A stretch of 64,000 nt of DNA from Actinoplanes xinjiangensis (GTDB taxonomy: Bacteria > Actinomycetota > Actinomycetes > Mycobacteriales > Micromonosporaceae), in assembly GCF_003148685.1 (NCBI RefSeq), contig NZ_QGGR01000022.1, forward strand, positions 1 to 64,000, written 5' to 3'. Under the pieces are notes generated by a model, which was not told the origin of the DNA, did not search any database, and saw nothing but the letters and a program-made list of their open reading frames with translations. A program made the position numbers and the translations under genes. Shown in pieces: positions 25,971 through 36,409 of the stretch (the stretch's first letter is position 1; each line of letters opens with the position of its first letter).

Positions 25971-25974
<4 letters not shown>
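24262..25974 (+). CDS. AtuA-like protein (DUF1446, acyclic terpene utilisation family)
   Basis: The 570-residue protein begins RIGNCSGFYGDRFSA, the signature of the AtuA/DUF1446 family. It continues with IVTNAGGLNPAG, DIVVTGRVTDAALTLGP and HILECGTQATGGNFSGF blocks. The C-terminal 110 residues (LARSGDKGGTANVG-like ARSGDKGGTANVGVW) form the second domain of the family. AtuA is required for citronellol/geraniol catabolism in Pseudomonas, but its reaction is unknown. ATG 24262 is chosen over GTG 24247. Its stop overlaps the carboxyltransferase GTG (GTGA). It is the first gene of a five-gene coupled operon. Confidence 0.87.
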
Positions 25975-27560
<1,586 letters not shown>

Positions 27561-27597
27561 AGCCGATCCGTCCGACCCGTCCCCCGCAGGAGATCCG

Positions 27598-29538
27598 ATG
27601 ATTCGCAGGATTCTGGTCGCCAACCGCGGAGAGATCGCCCGCCGGGTGTTCCGCACCTGTCGCGCTCTCGGCATCGCCACCGTCGCCGTCCACTCCGACG
27701 CCGACGCCGGAGCCCCGTTCGTCACCGACGCCGACACGGCGATCCGGCTGCCCGGCAGCGCGCCCGCCGAGACCTACCTGCGCGGGGACCTGATCATCGA
27801 GGCGGCACGCGCGGCGGGCGCCGACGCCGTCCACCCCGGATACGGCTTCCTCTCCGAGAACGCCGCCTTCGCCCGCTCCGTCGAGTCGGCCGGCCTCACC
27901 TGGATCGGCCCGGCACCCGAGTCCATCGAGGCGATGGGCAGCAAGATCGGCGCCAAACGGATCATGGCCGCCGCCGGGGTGCCGGTCCTGGACGTCGACC
28001 TCACCACCGTCACCGCGTCGGACCTGCCGTTGCTGGTCAAGGCGTCGGCAGGCGGGGGCGGCCGGGGCATGCGGATCGTGGAGTCACTCGACCGGCTCGC
28101 CGAACAGATCGGGCACGCCGAGGCCGAGGCGGCCTCCGCGTTCGGTGACGGCACCGTCTTCGTCGAGCCCTACCTGCCGACGGCACGGCACGTCGAGGTG
28201 CAGGTACTCGCCGACACCCACGGCACCGTCTGGGTGCTGGGCGACCGCGACTGCTCCATCCAGCGCCGCCATCAGAAGGTGGTCGAGGAGGCGCCCGCAC
28301 CGCACCTGCCGGATCAGACCCGTACCGCGTTGCATGCCGCCGCCCGGGCCGCCGCGCAGGCGGTCGGATACCGCGGAGCCGGGACGGTCGAGTTCCTCGT
28401 CGACCGCGACCGGATCTTCTTCCTCGAGATGAACACCCGTCTCCAGGTCGAACACCCGGTCACCGAATGCGTCACGGGCCTCGACCTGGTCGCCTGCCAG
28501 ATCGCCGTCGCCGAAGGCGAGCCCCTGCCCGGCCGGGCGCCCGCCGTCTCCGGCCACGCGATCGAGGTGCGGCTCTACGCCGAGGACCCGGCCGCCGGAT
28601 TCGCGCCGCAGACCGGCCGCATCCGCACGTTCGACTTCCCGGGCGCCGCCTTCGAAGTTCCGGACCGCTCCGGGGTACGGGTCGACTCGGCGATCGAGGA
28701 CGGCAGCGAGGTCGGCGTCCACTACGACGCCATGCTCGCCAAGGTCATCGCCTACGCCGACGATCGTGACACCGCGATCCGGATGCTCGACGGCGCCCTG
28801 CGCCGGGGACGGCTGCACGGCGTCACCACCAACCTCGGCCTGCTGCGAGCCGTGATCGCCGACGAGGAGTTCACCGCCGGGCGGATGCACACCACCCTGC
28901 TCGACGAACGCCTCCCCCTCTGGACCGGCGGCGGCGATCCCCGTCGCCTCGCCAAGGCCGCGCTCGCCGCCGCCATCGGACAGGCCACCCAGGCCGCCGC
29001 CGCGGCGCCGGTGCTCAGCCGCATCCCCGCCGCGTGGCGCAACGCCCCCAGCGGGCCCCGGCAGCGCGTCTACCGGCACGGAGCGCAGCAGTACGCCGTG
29101 ACCTACACGTCGACAGGCCATCGACTGGTGTCCGACTTCGTACCCGGGGTCAGCGTCATCGACGTACGGGGTGACCAGGTCGTTCTCAGTGACGGCCCGA
29201 TCCGGGAAACCTACCGGGTCACCGTCGCGGGCACGTCGGTCGACGTCGACGGCCCGGACGGCTCCGTCAGCCTCGAACCGGTCCCCACCTTCGTCGACCC
29301 GGCCGAGACGATCGCCCAGGGCTCCCTGCTCGCGCCGATGCCGGCGGCGATCACCGCGGTCGCCGTCGAGGTGGGCACCGTGGTCGGCAAAGGCGACCCC
29401 ATCGTCGTGCTGGAAGCCATGAAGATGCAGCACACCGTCACCGCGCCCACCGACGGAACCGTCACCGCACTCACCGCGAGCGTGGGCCGGCAGGTCGTCG
29501 CGGGCGCCGTACTCGCCGTCATCGAGGAGAACCGTTGA
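27598..29538 (+). CDS. Acyl-CoA carboxylase alpha subunit (biotin carboxylase-BCCP)
   Basis: The 646-residue subunit contains biotin carboxylase (about 1-445): ILVANRGEIARRV, VHPGYGFLSENA, the glycine-rich ATP loop KASAGGGGRGMR, and EMNTRLQVEHPVTE. A linker and biotinyl carrier domain follow, with the biotin site AMKM at Lys609. ATP, bicarbonate and biotin are the substrates. The ATG at 27598 follows AGGAGA by 5 nt; the upstream extension is a frame shadow inside the previous gene. The last bases overlap the TTG of the dehydrogenase gene. Confidence 0.92.
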   Translation: MIRRILVANRGEIARRVFRTCRALGIATVAVHSDADAGAPFVTDADTAIRLPGSAPAETYLRGDLIIEAARAAGADAVHPGYGFLSENAAFARSVESAGLTWIGPAPESIEAMGSKIGAKRIMAAAGVPVLDVDLTTVTASDLPLLVKASAGGGGRGMRIVESLDRLAEQIGHAEAEAASAFGDGTVFVEPYLPTARHVEVQVLADTHGTVWVLGDRDCSIQRRHQKVVEEAPAPHLPDQTRTALHAAARAAAQAVGYRGAGTVEFLVDRDRIFFLEMNTRLQVEHPVTECVTGLDLVACQIAVAEGEPLPGRAPAVSGHAIEVRLYAEDPAAGFAPQTGRIRTFDFPGAAFEVPDRSGVRVDSAIEDGSEVGVHYDAMLAKVIAYADDRDTAIRMLDGALRRGRLHGVTTNLGLLRAVIADEEFTAGRMHTTLLDERLPLWTGGGDPRRLAKAALAAAIGQATQAAAAAPVLSRIPAAWRNAPSGPRQRVYRHGAQQYAVTYTSTGHRLVSDFVPGVSVIDVRGDQVVLSDGPIRETYRVTVAGTSVDVDGPDGSVSLEPVPTFVDPAETIAQGSLLAPMPAAITAVAVEVGTVVGKGDPIVVLEAMKMQHTVTAPTDGTVTALTASVGRQVVAGAVLAVIEENR

Positions 29539-30695
29539 CCAGTTTCGTCGAGTCCGACGAGCGCCGTGACCTACGAGCAGCGGTCTACCAGCTCGGCATC
29601 AAGTACGGCGAGTCCTACTTCTACGGCGCCGCGGCCCGCGGCGCCAAGACCACCGAACTCTGGGACGAGGCCGCCCGGGCCGGCTACCTGGGAGTCTCGA
29701 TCCCCGAGGAGTACGGCGGAGGCGGCGGCGACATCGGTGACCTCGCCGCCGTCGTGGAAGAGCTGGCCACCGCCGGCTGCCCCCTGCTGCTGCTGGTCGT
29801 CTCGCCCGCCATCGTCGGCACGATCATCGCCCGCTCCGGCACCGAGGAACAGAAACGGCGGTGGCTGCCCGGCCTCGCCAGCGGTGAGTCGCGCTACGCC
29901 TTCGGCATCACCGAACCGGACGCCGGCTCGAACTCCCACCAGATCACCACCCGGGCCCGCCGGGACGGCGACGACTGGCTGCTGACCGGCCGCAAGACCT
30001 ACATCAGCGGGGTCGACGAGGCCGGCCACGTCCTCGTCGTCGGCCGGACCGAGGACGCGCGTACCGGCAAACTCAAACCCGCTCTGTTCATGGTGCCCAC
30101 CGACGCGCCGGGGTTCGTCCGCCAGCAGATCGAGACCGGCCTGGTCTCACCGGAGAAGCAGTTCAGCCTCTTCTTCGACGACGTCCGGCTCCCCGCCGAC
30201 GCCCTCGTGGGCAGGGAGGACGCCGGCCTCGACCAACTGTTCGCCGGTCTCAACCCGGAACGCATCATGGCGGCGTCGCAGGCCACCGGCACCGCACGGT
30301 GGGCGCTGCGCAAAGCCGTCGACTACGCGAGACAGCGGGAGGTCTGGGGTGGCCCCATCGGCACACACCAGGCGATCGCCCACCCGCTGGCCCAGATCCA
30401 CGTCGAGATCGAGGCGGCACGCCTGCTGACCCAGAAGGCCGCCGCACTCGACGCCGCCGGTGACCTGCTCGCCGCCGGGGAGGCGGCGAACATGGCCAAG
30501 TACGCCGCCGCGGAGGTCGCCTGCAAAGCCGTCGACCAGGCGATCCAGACCCACGGCGGCAACGGGCTGGCCGTCGAGTACGGCCTCGTTCAGGCCCTCG
30601 CCAACGTACGGCTGTCCCGGATCGCGCCGGTCAGCCGCGAGATGGCGCTCAACTTCATCGCACAGTTCTCCCTCAAGCTGCCCCGCTCGTACTGA
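29535..30695 (+). CDS. Acyl-CoA dehydrogenase
   Basis: The 386-residue protein is a full-length acyl-CoA dehydrogenase: an N-terminal helical domain, a middle beta domain (FGITEPDAGSNSHQ for FAD/substrate contact) and a C-terminal four-helix domain (IQTHGGNGLAVEYGL). The likely catalytic base lies near the QTHGGNG block as in related enzymes, but I did not assign it. The start is TTG 29535, overlapping the previous stop (TTGA), with GAGGAGA just upstream. In the pathway it would make the 2,3-unsaturated acyl-CoA that the carboxylase uses, the citronellyl/isovaleryl-type step. Confidence 0.9.
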   Translation: MTSFVESDERRDLRAAVYQLGIKYGESYFYGAAARGAKTTELWDEAARAGYLGVSIPEEYGGGGGDIGDLAAVVEELATAGCPLLLLVVSPAIVGTIIARSGTEEQKRRWLPGLASGESRYAFGITEPDAGSNSHQITTRARRDGDDWLLTGRKTYISGVDEAGHVLVVGRTEDARTGKLKPALFMVPTDAPGFVRQQIETGLVSPEKQFSLFFDDVRLPADALVGREDAGLDQLFAGLNPERIMAASQATGTARWALRKAVDYARQREVWGGPIGTHQAIAHPLAQIHVEIEAARLLTQKAAALDAAGDLLAAGEAANMAKYAAAEVACKAVDQAIQTHGGNGLAVEYGLVQALANVRLSRIAPVSREMALNFIAQFSLKLPRSY

Positions 30696-30709
30696 CAGGG
30701 ACCCCGCGT

Positions 30710-31465
30710 ATGACCACGGAACTCGTCCACCTGACCGTCGCCGGCGGCATCGCCACGATCACCCTGGACAGCCCGCACAACCGCAACGCGCTGAGCAGGC
30801 AGTTGATGACCGAACTCGGCGAACGGCTCACGGCCGCCGAGCAGGATGCCGAGGTCCGCGCCGTACTTCTGCGCTCCGGCGGGAGGGTGTTCTGCTCGGG
30901 TGCCGATCTCAGCGAGGCACAACAGGGTCTGGCCGGTGACGGGCCACGAGCGATCGTCGGTCTCCAGCGGCAGATCGCCACCCTGCCCAAGCCGGTCGTC
31001 GTCGAACTGGCCGGCCAGGTACGCGCCGGGGGTCTCGGCCTGGTCGGCGCCGCCGACATCGTGATCGCGGCCGACTCGGTCACGTTCGCGCTCACCGAGG
31101 TCCGCCTCGGGCTCGCCCCCTCCGCGATCTCGCTGAGCCTGCTGCCACGGCTGACGCCCCGGGCCGCGGCCGACGTCTTCCTGTCCGGCCGGACGTTCGG
31201 CGCGCCCGAGGCCGCCGCCATCGGTTTGATCACCCGCTGCGTACCGGACGGCGAACTGGCGGCCACGGTCGCCGACACCCTCGCCGAACTCGTCAAGGGC
31301 AGTCCACAGGGGCTCGCCGAGACCAAACGGCTACTCACCGGCGACCTCGTCAGCCGCATCGACCGGGACGGTGAACAGGCCGCGCAACGTTCGGCCGCAC
31401 TGTTCGCCAGCCCGGAGGCTCAGCAGGCGATGCAGGCGTTCCTGACCCGGCGGAAGACGGCATAG
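30710..31465 (+). CDS. Enoyl-CoA hydratase/isomerase family protein
   Basis: The 251-residue crotonase-fold protein has the oxyanion segments SGGRVFCSGADLSE (about 60-72) and QVRAGGLGLVGAADI (about 105-120). The acid/base Glu of LTEVRLGLAPS is present; the first catalytic Glu of classical hydratases is less clear. It lies 14 nt after the dehydrogenase stop and probably hydrates the carboxylated product (methylglutaconyl- or isohexenylglutaconyl-CoA type). It is the last gene of the operon; no lyase gene (HMG-CoA lyase type) follows here. Confidence 0.88.
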   Translation: MTTELVHLTVAGGIATITLDSPHNRNALSRQLMTELGERLTAAEQDAEVRAVLLRSGGRVFCSGADLSEAQQGLAGDGPRAIVGLQRQIATLPKPVVVELAGQVRAGGLGLVGAADIVIAADSVTFALTEVRLGLAPSAISLSLLPRLTPRAAADVFLSGRTFGAPEAAAIGLITRCVPDGELAATVADTLAELVKGSPQGLAETKRLLTGDLVSRIDRDGEQAAQRSAALFASPEAQQAMQAFLTRRKTA

Positions 31466-31542
31466 GTGCACACGATCAGGAAACGGACCGCGCCCGACGA
31501 GGCGCACGGACGGCACCGGGCCGGGATGAAATCATGATCGGC

Positions 31543-31827
31543 ATGACGCCAGCCGAACACGCCGCCCGCGCGGCCGAACTCATCGCCGAAGCCGAGCGGC
31601 TCTACCAGATCTGCCTGGTCGACTACGAGACCAACATCAACGAGGACGACCACTCGGAGGAACCGTACGTCCCCGGCGCCGACCTCGCGATGCTGACCGC
31701 GACCACCCAACTGGCCCAGGCCCACGCCGTGCTGGCGCAACTGGCGCCGTCCTACGTGCCCGGCTACGGCCACGCGACCCCCGACGGCGACCGGCCTCCC
31801 TACGGCGACGGCGAACCGACGTACTAG
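31543..31827 (+). CDS. Small acidic protein, MTPxEHAARAE family
   Basis: The 94-residue soluble protein opens MTPAEHAARAAELIAEAE, a helix. A second helical stretch (AMLTATTQLAQAHAVLAQLAP) and a Gly/Pro/Tyr-rich tail ending GEPTY follow. ATG 31534 would add three residues. A second gene with the same opening lies at 48969-49229 (MTPDEHAARAETLLDQA). This marks a small actinobacterial family of unknown function. There is no transmembrane segment and no metal motif. Confidence 0.65.
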   Translation: MTPAEHAARAAELIAEAERLYQICLVDYETNINEDDHSEEPYVPGADLAMLTATTQLAQAHAVLAQLAPSYVPGYGHATPDGDRPPYGDGEPTY

Positions 31828-31834
31828 CGGCTGT

Positions 31835-32479
31835 TTATCTCCGGATGAAGGTCACGTGGGTGACACCGCTCGGGGCCGTCACCGACTCCACCGTGAAACG
31901 GCTCTCCAGGTTCTCCAGACCGTCCCAGAGGCGCACACCCCGGCCGAGGATGATCGGGACCACGACGACGTGCAGGTGGTCGACCAGGTCCGCCGCCAGG
32001 AACTGCCGGACGGTGCTGGGGCCGCCGCCGATGCGTACGTCCAGGCCGCCGGCCGCCTCACGCGCCTGCGCCAGAGCCTCGGCCGGACTCGCGTCGATGA
32101 AGTGGAAGGTGTTGCCGCCCGCCATCTCCAGGGTCGGCCGCGGATGACGGGTCAGCACGAACACCGGAGTGTGGAACGGCGGGTTGTCACCCCACCAGCC
32201 CTTCCAGTCCTCGTCCTGCCACGGGCCACGCTGCGGACCGAACTTGTTGCGGCCCATGATCTCGGCGCCGATACCCGGTCCCCACGCCGCGGCGAACGCG
32301 TTGTCGACGCCCTCGCCCCCGCCGTCCCCGCCCTGCATCGACTGGAACGTGCGTGTCGGGAAGAACCACTCCATGAGCCGCCCGCCGGCGTGCCCGAACG
32401 GCGCTTCCAGGCTCTGCCCCTCCCCCGTGGCGAACCCGTCGAGAGAGACAGCGAGGTTGTGTACCCGTACTTTCGACAT
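31835..32479 (-). CDS. Dihydrofolate reductase family protein (RibD C-terminal-like)
   Basis: The 214-residue protein follows the DHFR/RibD_C fold: VHNLAVSLDGFATGEGQSLEAP at the start (VSLDGF contacts substrate), a central MGRNKFGP, and a C-terminal nucleotide-binding block (VRIGGGPSTVRQFLAADLVDHLHVVVVPIILGRG in outline). Such proteins are NAD(P)H-dependent reductases with mostly unknown substrates and are common in actinobacteria. The gene is monocistronic, with the small-protein gene converging on it only 7 bp away. Confidence 0.88.
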   Translation of the reverse strand: MSKVRVHNLAVSLDGFATGEGQSLEAPFGHAGGRLMEWFFPTRTFQSMQGGDGGGEGVDNAFAAAWGPGIGAEIMGRNKFGPQRGPWQDEDWKGWWGDNPPFHTPVFVLTRHPRPTLEMAGGNTFHFIDASPAEALAQAREAAGGLDVRIGGGPSTVRQFLAADLVDHLHVVVVPIILGRGVRLWDGLENLESRFTVESVTAPSGVTHVTFIRR

Positions 32480-32621
32480 GCCCGGACTCTAGGCCCGTGC
32501 CCCGGAGCGGCTGATGCTCGACACTCGCGTCCCCCGCCGGCTGGTCACCGAGTACGACCGGCGCTGCCCGACGCATCAGTCACCCGTCCAGCAGAGCGGT
32601 TGCGCTGAGTCTGCCGGCCCA

Positions 32622-32653
32622 GTGTGCGGGAGCACCTCGGTGCTCCCGCACAC
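32622..32653 (-). terminator. 15-bp hairpin terminator of the small membrane-protein gene
   Basis: The arms GTGTGCGGGAGCACC (32622-32636) and its perfect complement (32639-32653) are separated by TC. It lies about 20 bp beyond the stop of the leftward gene at 32672-32863. Confidence 0.7.
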
Positions 32654-32671
32654 ATCCCACCCTTGACCCGG

Positions 32672-32863
32672 TCAGGGCTCGGAGCGCAGGAACTTGTAGA
32701 GGGTCAGCGCCAGTGGCACGATGCCCGTGAACACCGCGAACCCGGTGCTGACCACGGCGAAGGGCACGGCCCCCAGCGCCCAGGCGACATTCCCGGCGAC
32801 GACCCCGCACAACACGGCGGACATCACGATCAGCGCGACCACCAACCGGCGGTTTGCGTTCAT
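32672..32863 (-). CDS. Small two-helix membrane protein
   Basis: The 63-residue protein is almost entirely two hydrophobic helices (about 6-28 and 33-56) with a basic start (MNANRR) and a short polar tail ending SEP. It resembles the many small holin-size or accessory membrane proteins of actinobacteria. There is no functional motif. The ATG at 32863 borders an unusual AT-rich stretch. A hairpin terminator follows at 32622-32653, which supports a real transcript. Confidence 0.6.
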   Translation of the reverse strand: MNANRRLVVALIVMSAVLCGVVAGNVAWALGAVPFAVVSTGFAVFTGIVPLALTLYKFLRSEP

Positions 32864-33454
32864 GCCGACACCGCCGGAGACATCTTCCTGCCACTCTGGA
32901 GTGAACTTGTTGTAGATGCGGACTGCTTCGTCGAATCAGATTTCAAAAAGTTAAACGCTGAAAAGGTGACCGTCACCAAGATACCGGGAAAGGTATTCGA
33001 GGAATCAAAGCTCGAGAACCCTTTGGGACTGATCGAGTGTCGACGAGTCAACTTAAGGTTCTGACGGGTATGGTTTAGGCACAGCACGGATACAACCTCT
33101 CTAACTCTCAACAGGTTTCGGGTGTTGCAGGCGTGCTGGTAGCCCCCGGTTCCCGCCGGGGGCTACCGCGTATCCGGGACAGCATGAGGCCCGCACACGC
33201 GGTGGCGCGGCTACCCACGCACACCTGCGCGCCCCAGACTAATCCCTATCGCTGTCATTTGCCGCATCCATGGGCGCAATTAACGGCGCGTCGCTCGACT
33301 TTACTAATGACGCCCGATTGGCACCGATACCGGGCGGGCAAAGAGAACAGCGTGGCCTAAGCCACTGTTGGCCAAGTCGTTATCCTGCAATACCCGCCTG
33401 CACTGGATCAGTAGCTGAGCGCGACATCTCCCTGGCGGCGCAGAGTAACGATGC
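32864..33454. other. Gene-poor stretch with AT-rich island
   Basis: From about 32900 to 33110 the GC content drops sharply. A rightward frame ending at 33064 encodes a protein-like stretch (VESDFKKLNAEKVTVTKIPG, then ENPLGLIECRRVNLRF) with no start and no ribosome binding site. It looks like a degenerate 3' end of a foreign gene. The remainder (33110-33454) holds short frames with no coding signs. The promoter of the small membrane protein lies here. Confidence 0.45.
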
Positions 33455-34099
33455 CTACTCGGCGTGCGGGTCGGCGAGACCGGCACGCCAGGCCCAGGCC
33501 GCGATGCCCACCCGGTTGCCGAGTTCCAGCTTCGCCTGGATGTTCGCGATGTGGGTCTTGGCGGTGCCGGCGGAGATGAACAGCTCGGCGCCGATCTGCG
33601 CGTTGGTCAGGCCGCGGGCGACCAGCCGTACGATCTCGGTCTCCCGATGTGTCAGGGGGTTGGCGACCGCGGGCCGGCCGGTCTTCGTCATCGCGCGCAG
33701 CAGCCGGACGGTGATCTGCGGGCTGATCAGCGCGTCGCCCGCCATCGCCGCACGGACACCCTCGACGAGCAGCGCCGGACCGGACCGTTTGAGCAGGAAT
33801 CCGCAGGCGCCGTTACGCAGCGCGGCGTCCACATACTCGTCGAGGTCGAAGGTGGTGACCACGACCACCCGCACGCCGGCTTCGGTGAGCAGGCGGGTGA
33901 GTTCCAGTCCGTCGATGCCGGGCATCCGGATGTCGGTGAGCACGACGTCCGGCCGGAGCCTGCGGGCCAGTGCCAGGGCCGCGGTCCCGTCGGCGGCCTC
34001 ACCGGCCACCGTGATGTCGGGCTGGGAGTCCAGGACCAGACGGAAGCCGCTGCGCACGTCCGGGTGGTCGTCGGCTAGCAGGACCCGGGTGGGGTTCAC
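33455..34099 (-). CDS. NarL/LuxR-family response regulator (first NarL-type system)
   Basis: The 214-residue protein has a receiver domain (phospho-acceptor Asp56 in VVLTDIRMPG; ADDHPDVR acidic pocket) and a C-terminal LuxR helix-turn-helix (LTHRETEIVRLVARGLTNAQIGAELFISAGTAKTHI in outline, recognition helix SAGTAKTHIANI). Its start overlaps the kinase stop by 4 bp, so it is second in a kinase-regulator operon. Targets are unknown; the divergent membrane gene at 35237 is one candidate. Confidence 0.9.
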   Translation of the reverse strand: MNPTRVLLADDHPDVRSGFRLVLDSQPDITVAGEAADGTAALALARRLRPDVVLTDIRMPGIDGLELTRLLTEAGVRVVVVTTFDLDEYVDAALRNGACGFLLKRSGPALLVEGVRAAMAGDALISPQITVRLLRAMTKTGRPAVANPLTHRETEIVRLVARGLTNAQIGAELFISAGTAKTHIANIQAKLELGNRVGIAAWAWRAGLADPHAE

Positions 34100-35097
34100 G
34101 CCGCCACCGCCGGGAGGACCGCGACGACTTCCCAGCCGCGCTCACACGGTCCGGCTGTGAGGGTGCCGCCGCGCGCGGCGACCTGCTCCCGCAGACCGGA
34201 CAGGCCGCGCCCGCCGCGTCCGCCGGCCCGCTGCCGGGGCGGCGGCTGCGCGGTGTCGTTGCGGACGCGCACCTCGACACCGCCGGCGTCACCGGTGACC
34301 GACACGTCGACCCGGCCGGCGGTCGGCGCATGCCTGCGGACGTTCGTCAGAGCCTCGACCACGATCCGGTACGCCACGGCGGCGCCGTCGCGGGGCACCG
34401 CACCGATCCGAGGGCCCTGGACGAGCCGGATGTCCGGACCACCGGCGGCACGGAACCGTTCGACCAGGTCGGGCAGGGCGTCCAGGGCCGGCAGCGGACG
34501 TACCGTGGCGGAGTCCGGCTCGTGCAGCATGCCGACCATCCGGTCCATCGTGTCCAGGGCGGCCAGGCCGGCGGCCTCGATACGGGCCAGCGCCGGACCG
34601 GCCGCCTCCGGCCGGCTGCCGGCGACGAAACGGGCCGCCTGGGCCTGCGCCACGATGCCGCTGATGTCGTGGGCCACGAAATCGTGCAGGTCACGCGCCA
34701 CCTGGAGGCGCTGCGCCTGCCGGGCCTGCTCGACGGCCACCGCACGCCGGTGCAGCATCAGCCGCGGATAGCCGCCGACGACCAGCGCGGCCACGGCCGG
34801 TGCCGTCCAGACCGCCGCCGCAGCGATCCGTTGCACGGTGGGCATGCCGTCGGTGAACGACCAGAGGACCAGCGCCATCACCGCGGCCGCCGACCCGGCG
34901 ACGGGGGCGATGTGCCGTTGCGGGCCCCAGCGCACCGCGACGGCCGACAGCACGGCCAGGGCGGCCATCACCACGACGAACAGGTACGGCGGACGGTCCA
35001 GGCCGATCCCGAACGCCACCCCCAGCGTGGCGACGCCGGCCGTCATGCTGATCCAGCCGAGGTAGCGACGCGTCATCGCCTGATCGTAGGCGGGCAT
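34096..35097 (-). CDS. NarL-type sensor histidine kinase (first system)
   Basis: The 333-residue kinase has four to five N-terminal helices (about 10-115) without a large extracytoplasmic domain. A HisKA_3 domain follows with His138 in ARDLHDFVAHDISG, then a HATPase_c domain (NVRRHAP, GRGLSGLREQVAARGG). I choose ATG 35097 (MPAYDQ); ATG 35076 is possible, and longer frames run across the divergent gene's promoter. Sensing is probably within the membrane. It is coupled to the response regulator by ATGA overlap. Confidence 0.87.
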   Translation of the reverse strand: MPAYDQAMTRRYLGWISMTAGVATLGVAFGIGLDRPPYLFVVVMAALAVLSAVAVRWGPQRHIAPVAGSAAAVMALVLWSFTDGMPTVQRIAAAAVWTAPAVAALVVGGYPRLMLHRRAVAVEQARQAQRLQVARDLHDFVAHDISGIVAQAQAARFVAGSRPEAAGPALARIEAAGLAALDTMDRMVGMLHEPDSATVRPLPALDALPDLVERFRAAGGPDIRLVQGPRIGAVPRDGAAVAYRIVVEALTNVRRHAPTAGRVDVSVTGDAGGVEVRVRNDTAQPPPRQRAGGRGGRGLSGLREQVAARGGTLTAGPCERGWEVVAVLPAVAA

Positions 35098-35236
35098 CGC
35101 CGTACGCCGATCGGTAGAGGACCCCACCGGCGGCCCGGCCGGCCTCGCCCCATCGGCAGATGGTGGCGCACCCCCGGCACCGCCGAGGCTGATGGGGCAG
35201 CGGCGAGCGGACGCCGCGCCCGCATCAGGGAGTGTC

Positions 35237-36409
35237 ATGTCTCAAGGAGTCGAAACGCCGGTCAGGGGCGCGATCAGGTGGTGGCGTCGCTGGCCGGACT
35301 GGGCCGGGTACGCGGCGGCCGGCTGGTCGCTGATGTACGCGATGCTGGGGCTGTTCTGGACGGCCGGCGGGGACGGATTCCCCTTCGCGCCGATCCACGA
35401 GGACCGCCGGTCGGGTTCGATCCTGGAGGGCACTGCGGCCGAGGTCGGCGCACCGATCATCGCGGTGCTCGGCCTGCTCGCGACGGTCGTGGCGCTGGCG
35501 ATGGCCCGGGGCACCGCGTCCCGCGGCCGGTCGGCGGCGATGATCGCCTTCGGCTGGGTCACGGCGGCCGTCCTGACCCTGATCATCCCCGACTACACGT
35601 TGATCGCCCTGGTCGCGTTCGCCCCGCTGCTGCTGGTGTTCACCTTCACCGGGGTGCCCGGGCCCCAGGACGGCATCGGCGACATCCTGTACTGGCACCG
35701 GACCAATCTGATCATCCTGTTCGTGGGCGGTCTGCTGTGGGCCGCGGCCACCCTGGCCCATCAGCGGCGCAGGCGTGCGGCCTGCCGGCACTGCGGCCGC
35801 CGGCACGGGACGGACGGCGACGGGCGGTCCCGGCAGACGCTCCTGAGGTGGGGCCGCTGGGCGGTCGTGGTCGCCTGCCTCGCGCCACTGCCCTACGAGG
35901 TCACCAGAGTCGCGTGGTATCTCGGGCACCCGCTGGGCATCAGCCGGGAGTTCCTGACCATGATGCAGCAGACGCCCGGCATGCTCGAGATCGGACTGGG
36001 CTGCGCCCTCGCGTCGGTGCTGGGTGGCGTGCTCACCCACGGTCTGGTCAGCCGGTGGGGCGAGATCTATCCCCGGTGGATCTGGTTCAAGGCGGGACGA
36101 CCGGTACCACCGGCACTCGCCACGATCCCGGCCTCCGTCGTGGCGGTCGTCCTCATTCCGGCCGGGCTGATGATGCTGTGGGATCCAGCGGTCAGCGACG
36201 GCTGGGGGCTGCGGCTGCCCAGCGTGCCGTGGGTGCTCTGGGGCGCGGCCCTCGGCGTCGCCACCGTCACCTACCACCTGCGCCGGCGGGGCGCCTGCCG
36301 GCACTGCGGACCGGCCGACGACGCCGGTTCGGTCAGGGTGGGTCCAGCAGGCCGGAGCGCTGGGCGAGCATCGCGGCCTGGACGCGGTTCTCGCAGTTCA
36401 GCTTGGTGA
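35237..36409 (+). CDS. Multi-pass membrane protein with two CRHCG motifs
   Basis: The 390-residue protein has about eight to nine membrane helices and two short cytoplasmic-looking CRHCG motifs, one mid-protein (AACRHCGRRHG) and one near the end (GACRHCGPADD). Together these could form a four-Cys zinc site. I know no family. The start is ATG 35237 after GGGAG, with a 139-bp divergent spacing from the kinase gene. The last 77 bp overlap the convergent response regulator gene, and the terminal Arg/Gly/Ser-rich residues there look like read-through. Confidence 0.7.
   Translation: MSQGVETPVRGAIRWWRRWPDWAGYAAAGWSLMYAMLGLFWTAGGDGFPFAPIHEDRRSGSILEGTAAEVGAPIIAVLGLLATVVALAMARGTASRGRSAAMIAFGWVTAAVLTLIIPDYTLIALVAFAPLLLVFTFTGVPGPQDGIGDILYWHRTNLIILFVGGLLWAAATLAHQRRRRAACRHCGRRHGTDGDGRSRQTLLRWGRWAVVVACLAPLPYEVTRVAWYLGHPLGISREFLTMMQQTPGMLEIGLGCALASVLGGVLTHGLVSRWGEIYPRWIWFKAGRPVPPALATIPASVVAVVLIPAGLMMLWDPAVSDGWGLRLPSVPWVLWGAALGVATVTYHLRRRGACRHCGPADDAGSVRVGPAGRSAGRASRPGRGSRSSAW

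Noticed and set aside
32860-33111. Leftward 83-residue frame in the AT-rich island
   Set aside because: It is opposite a more protein-like frame, has no ribosome binding site and contains no recognisable motif.
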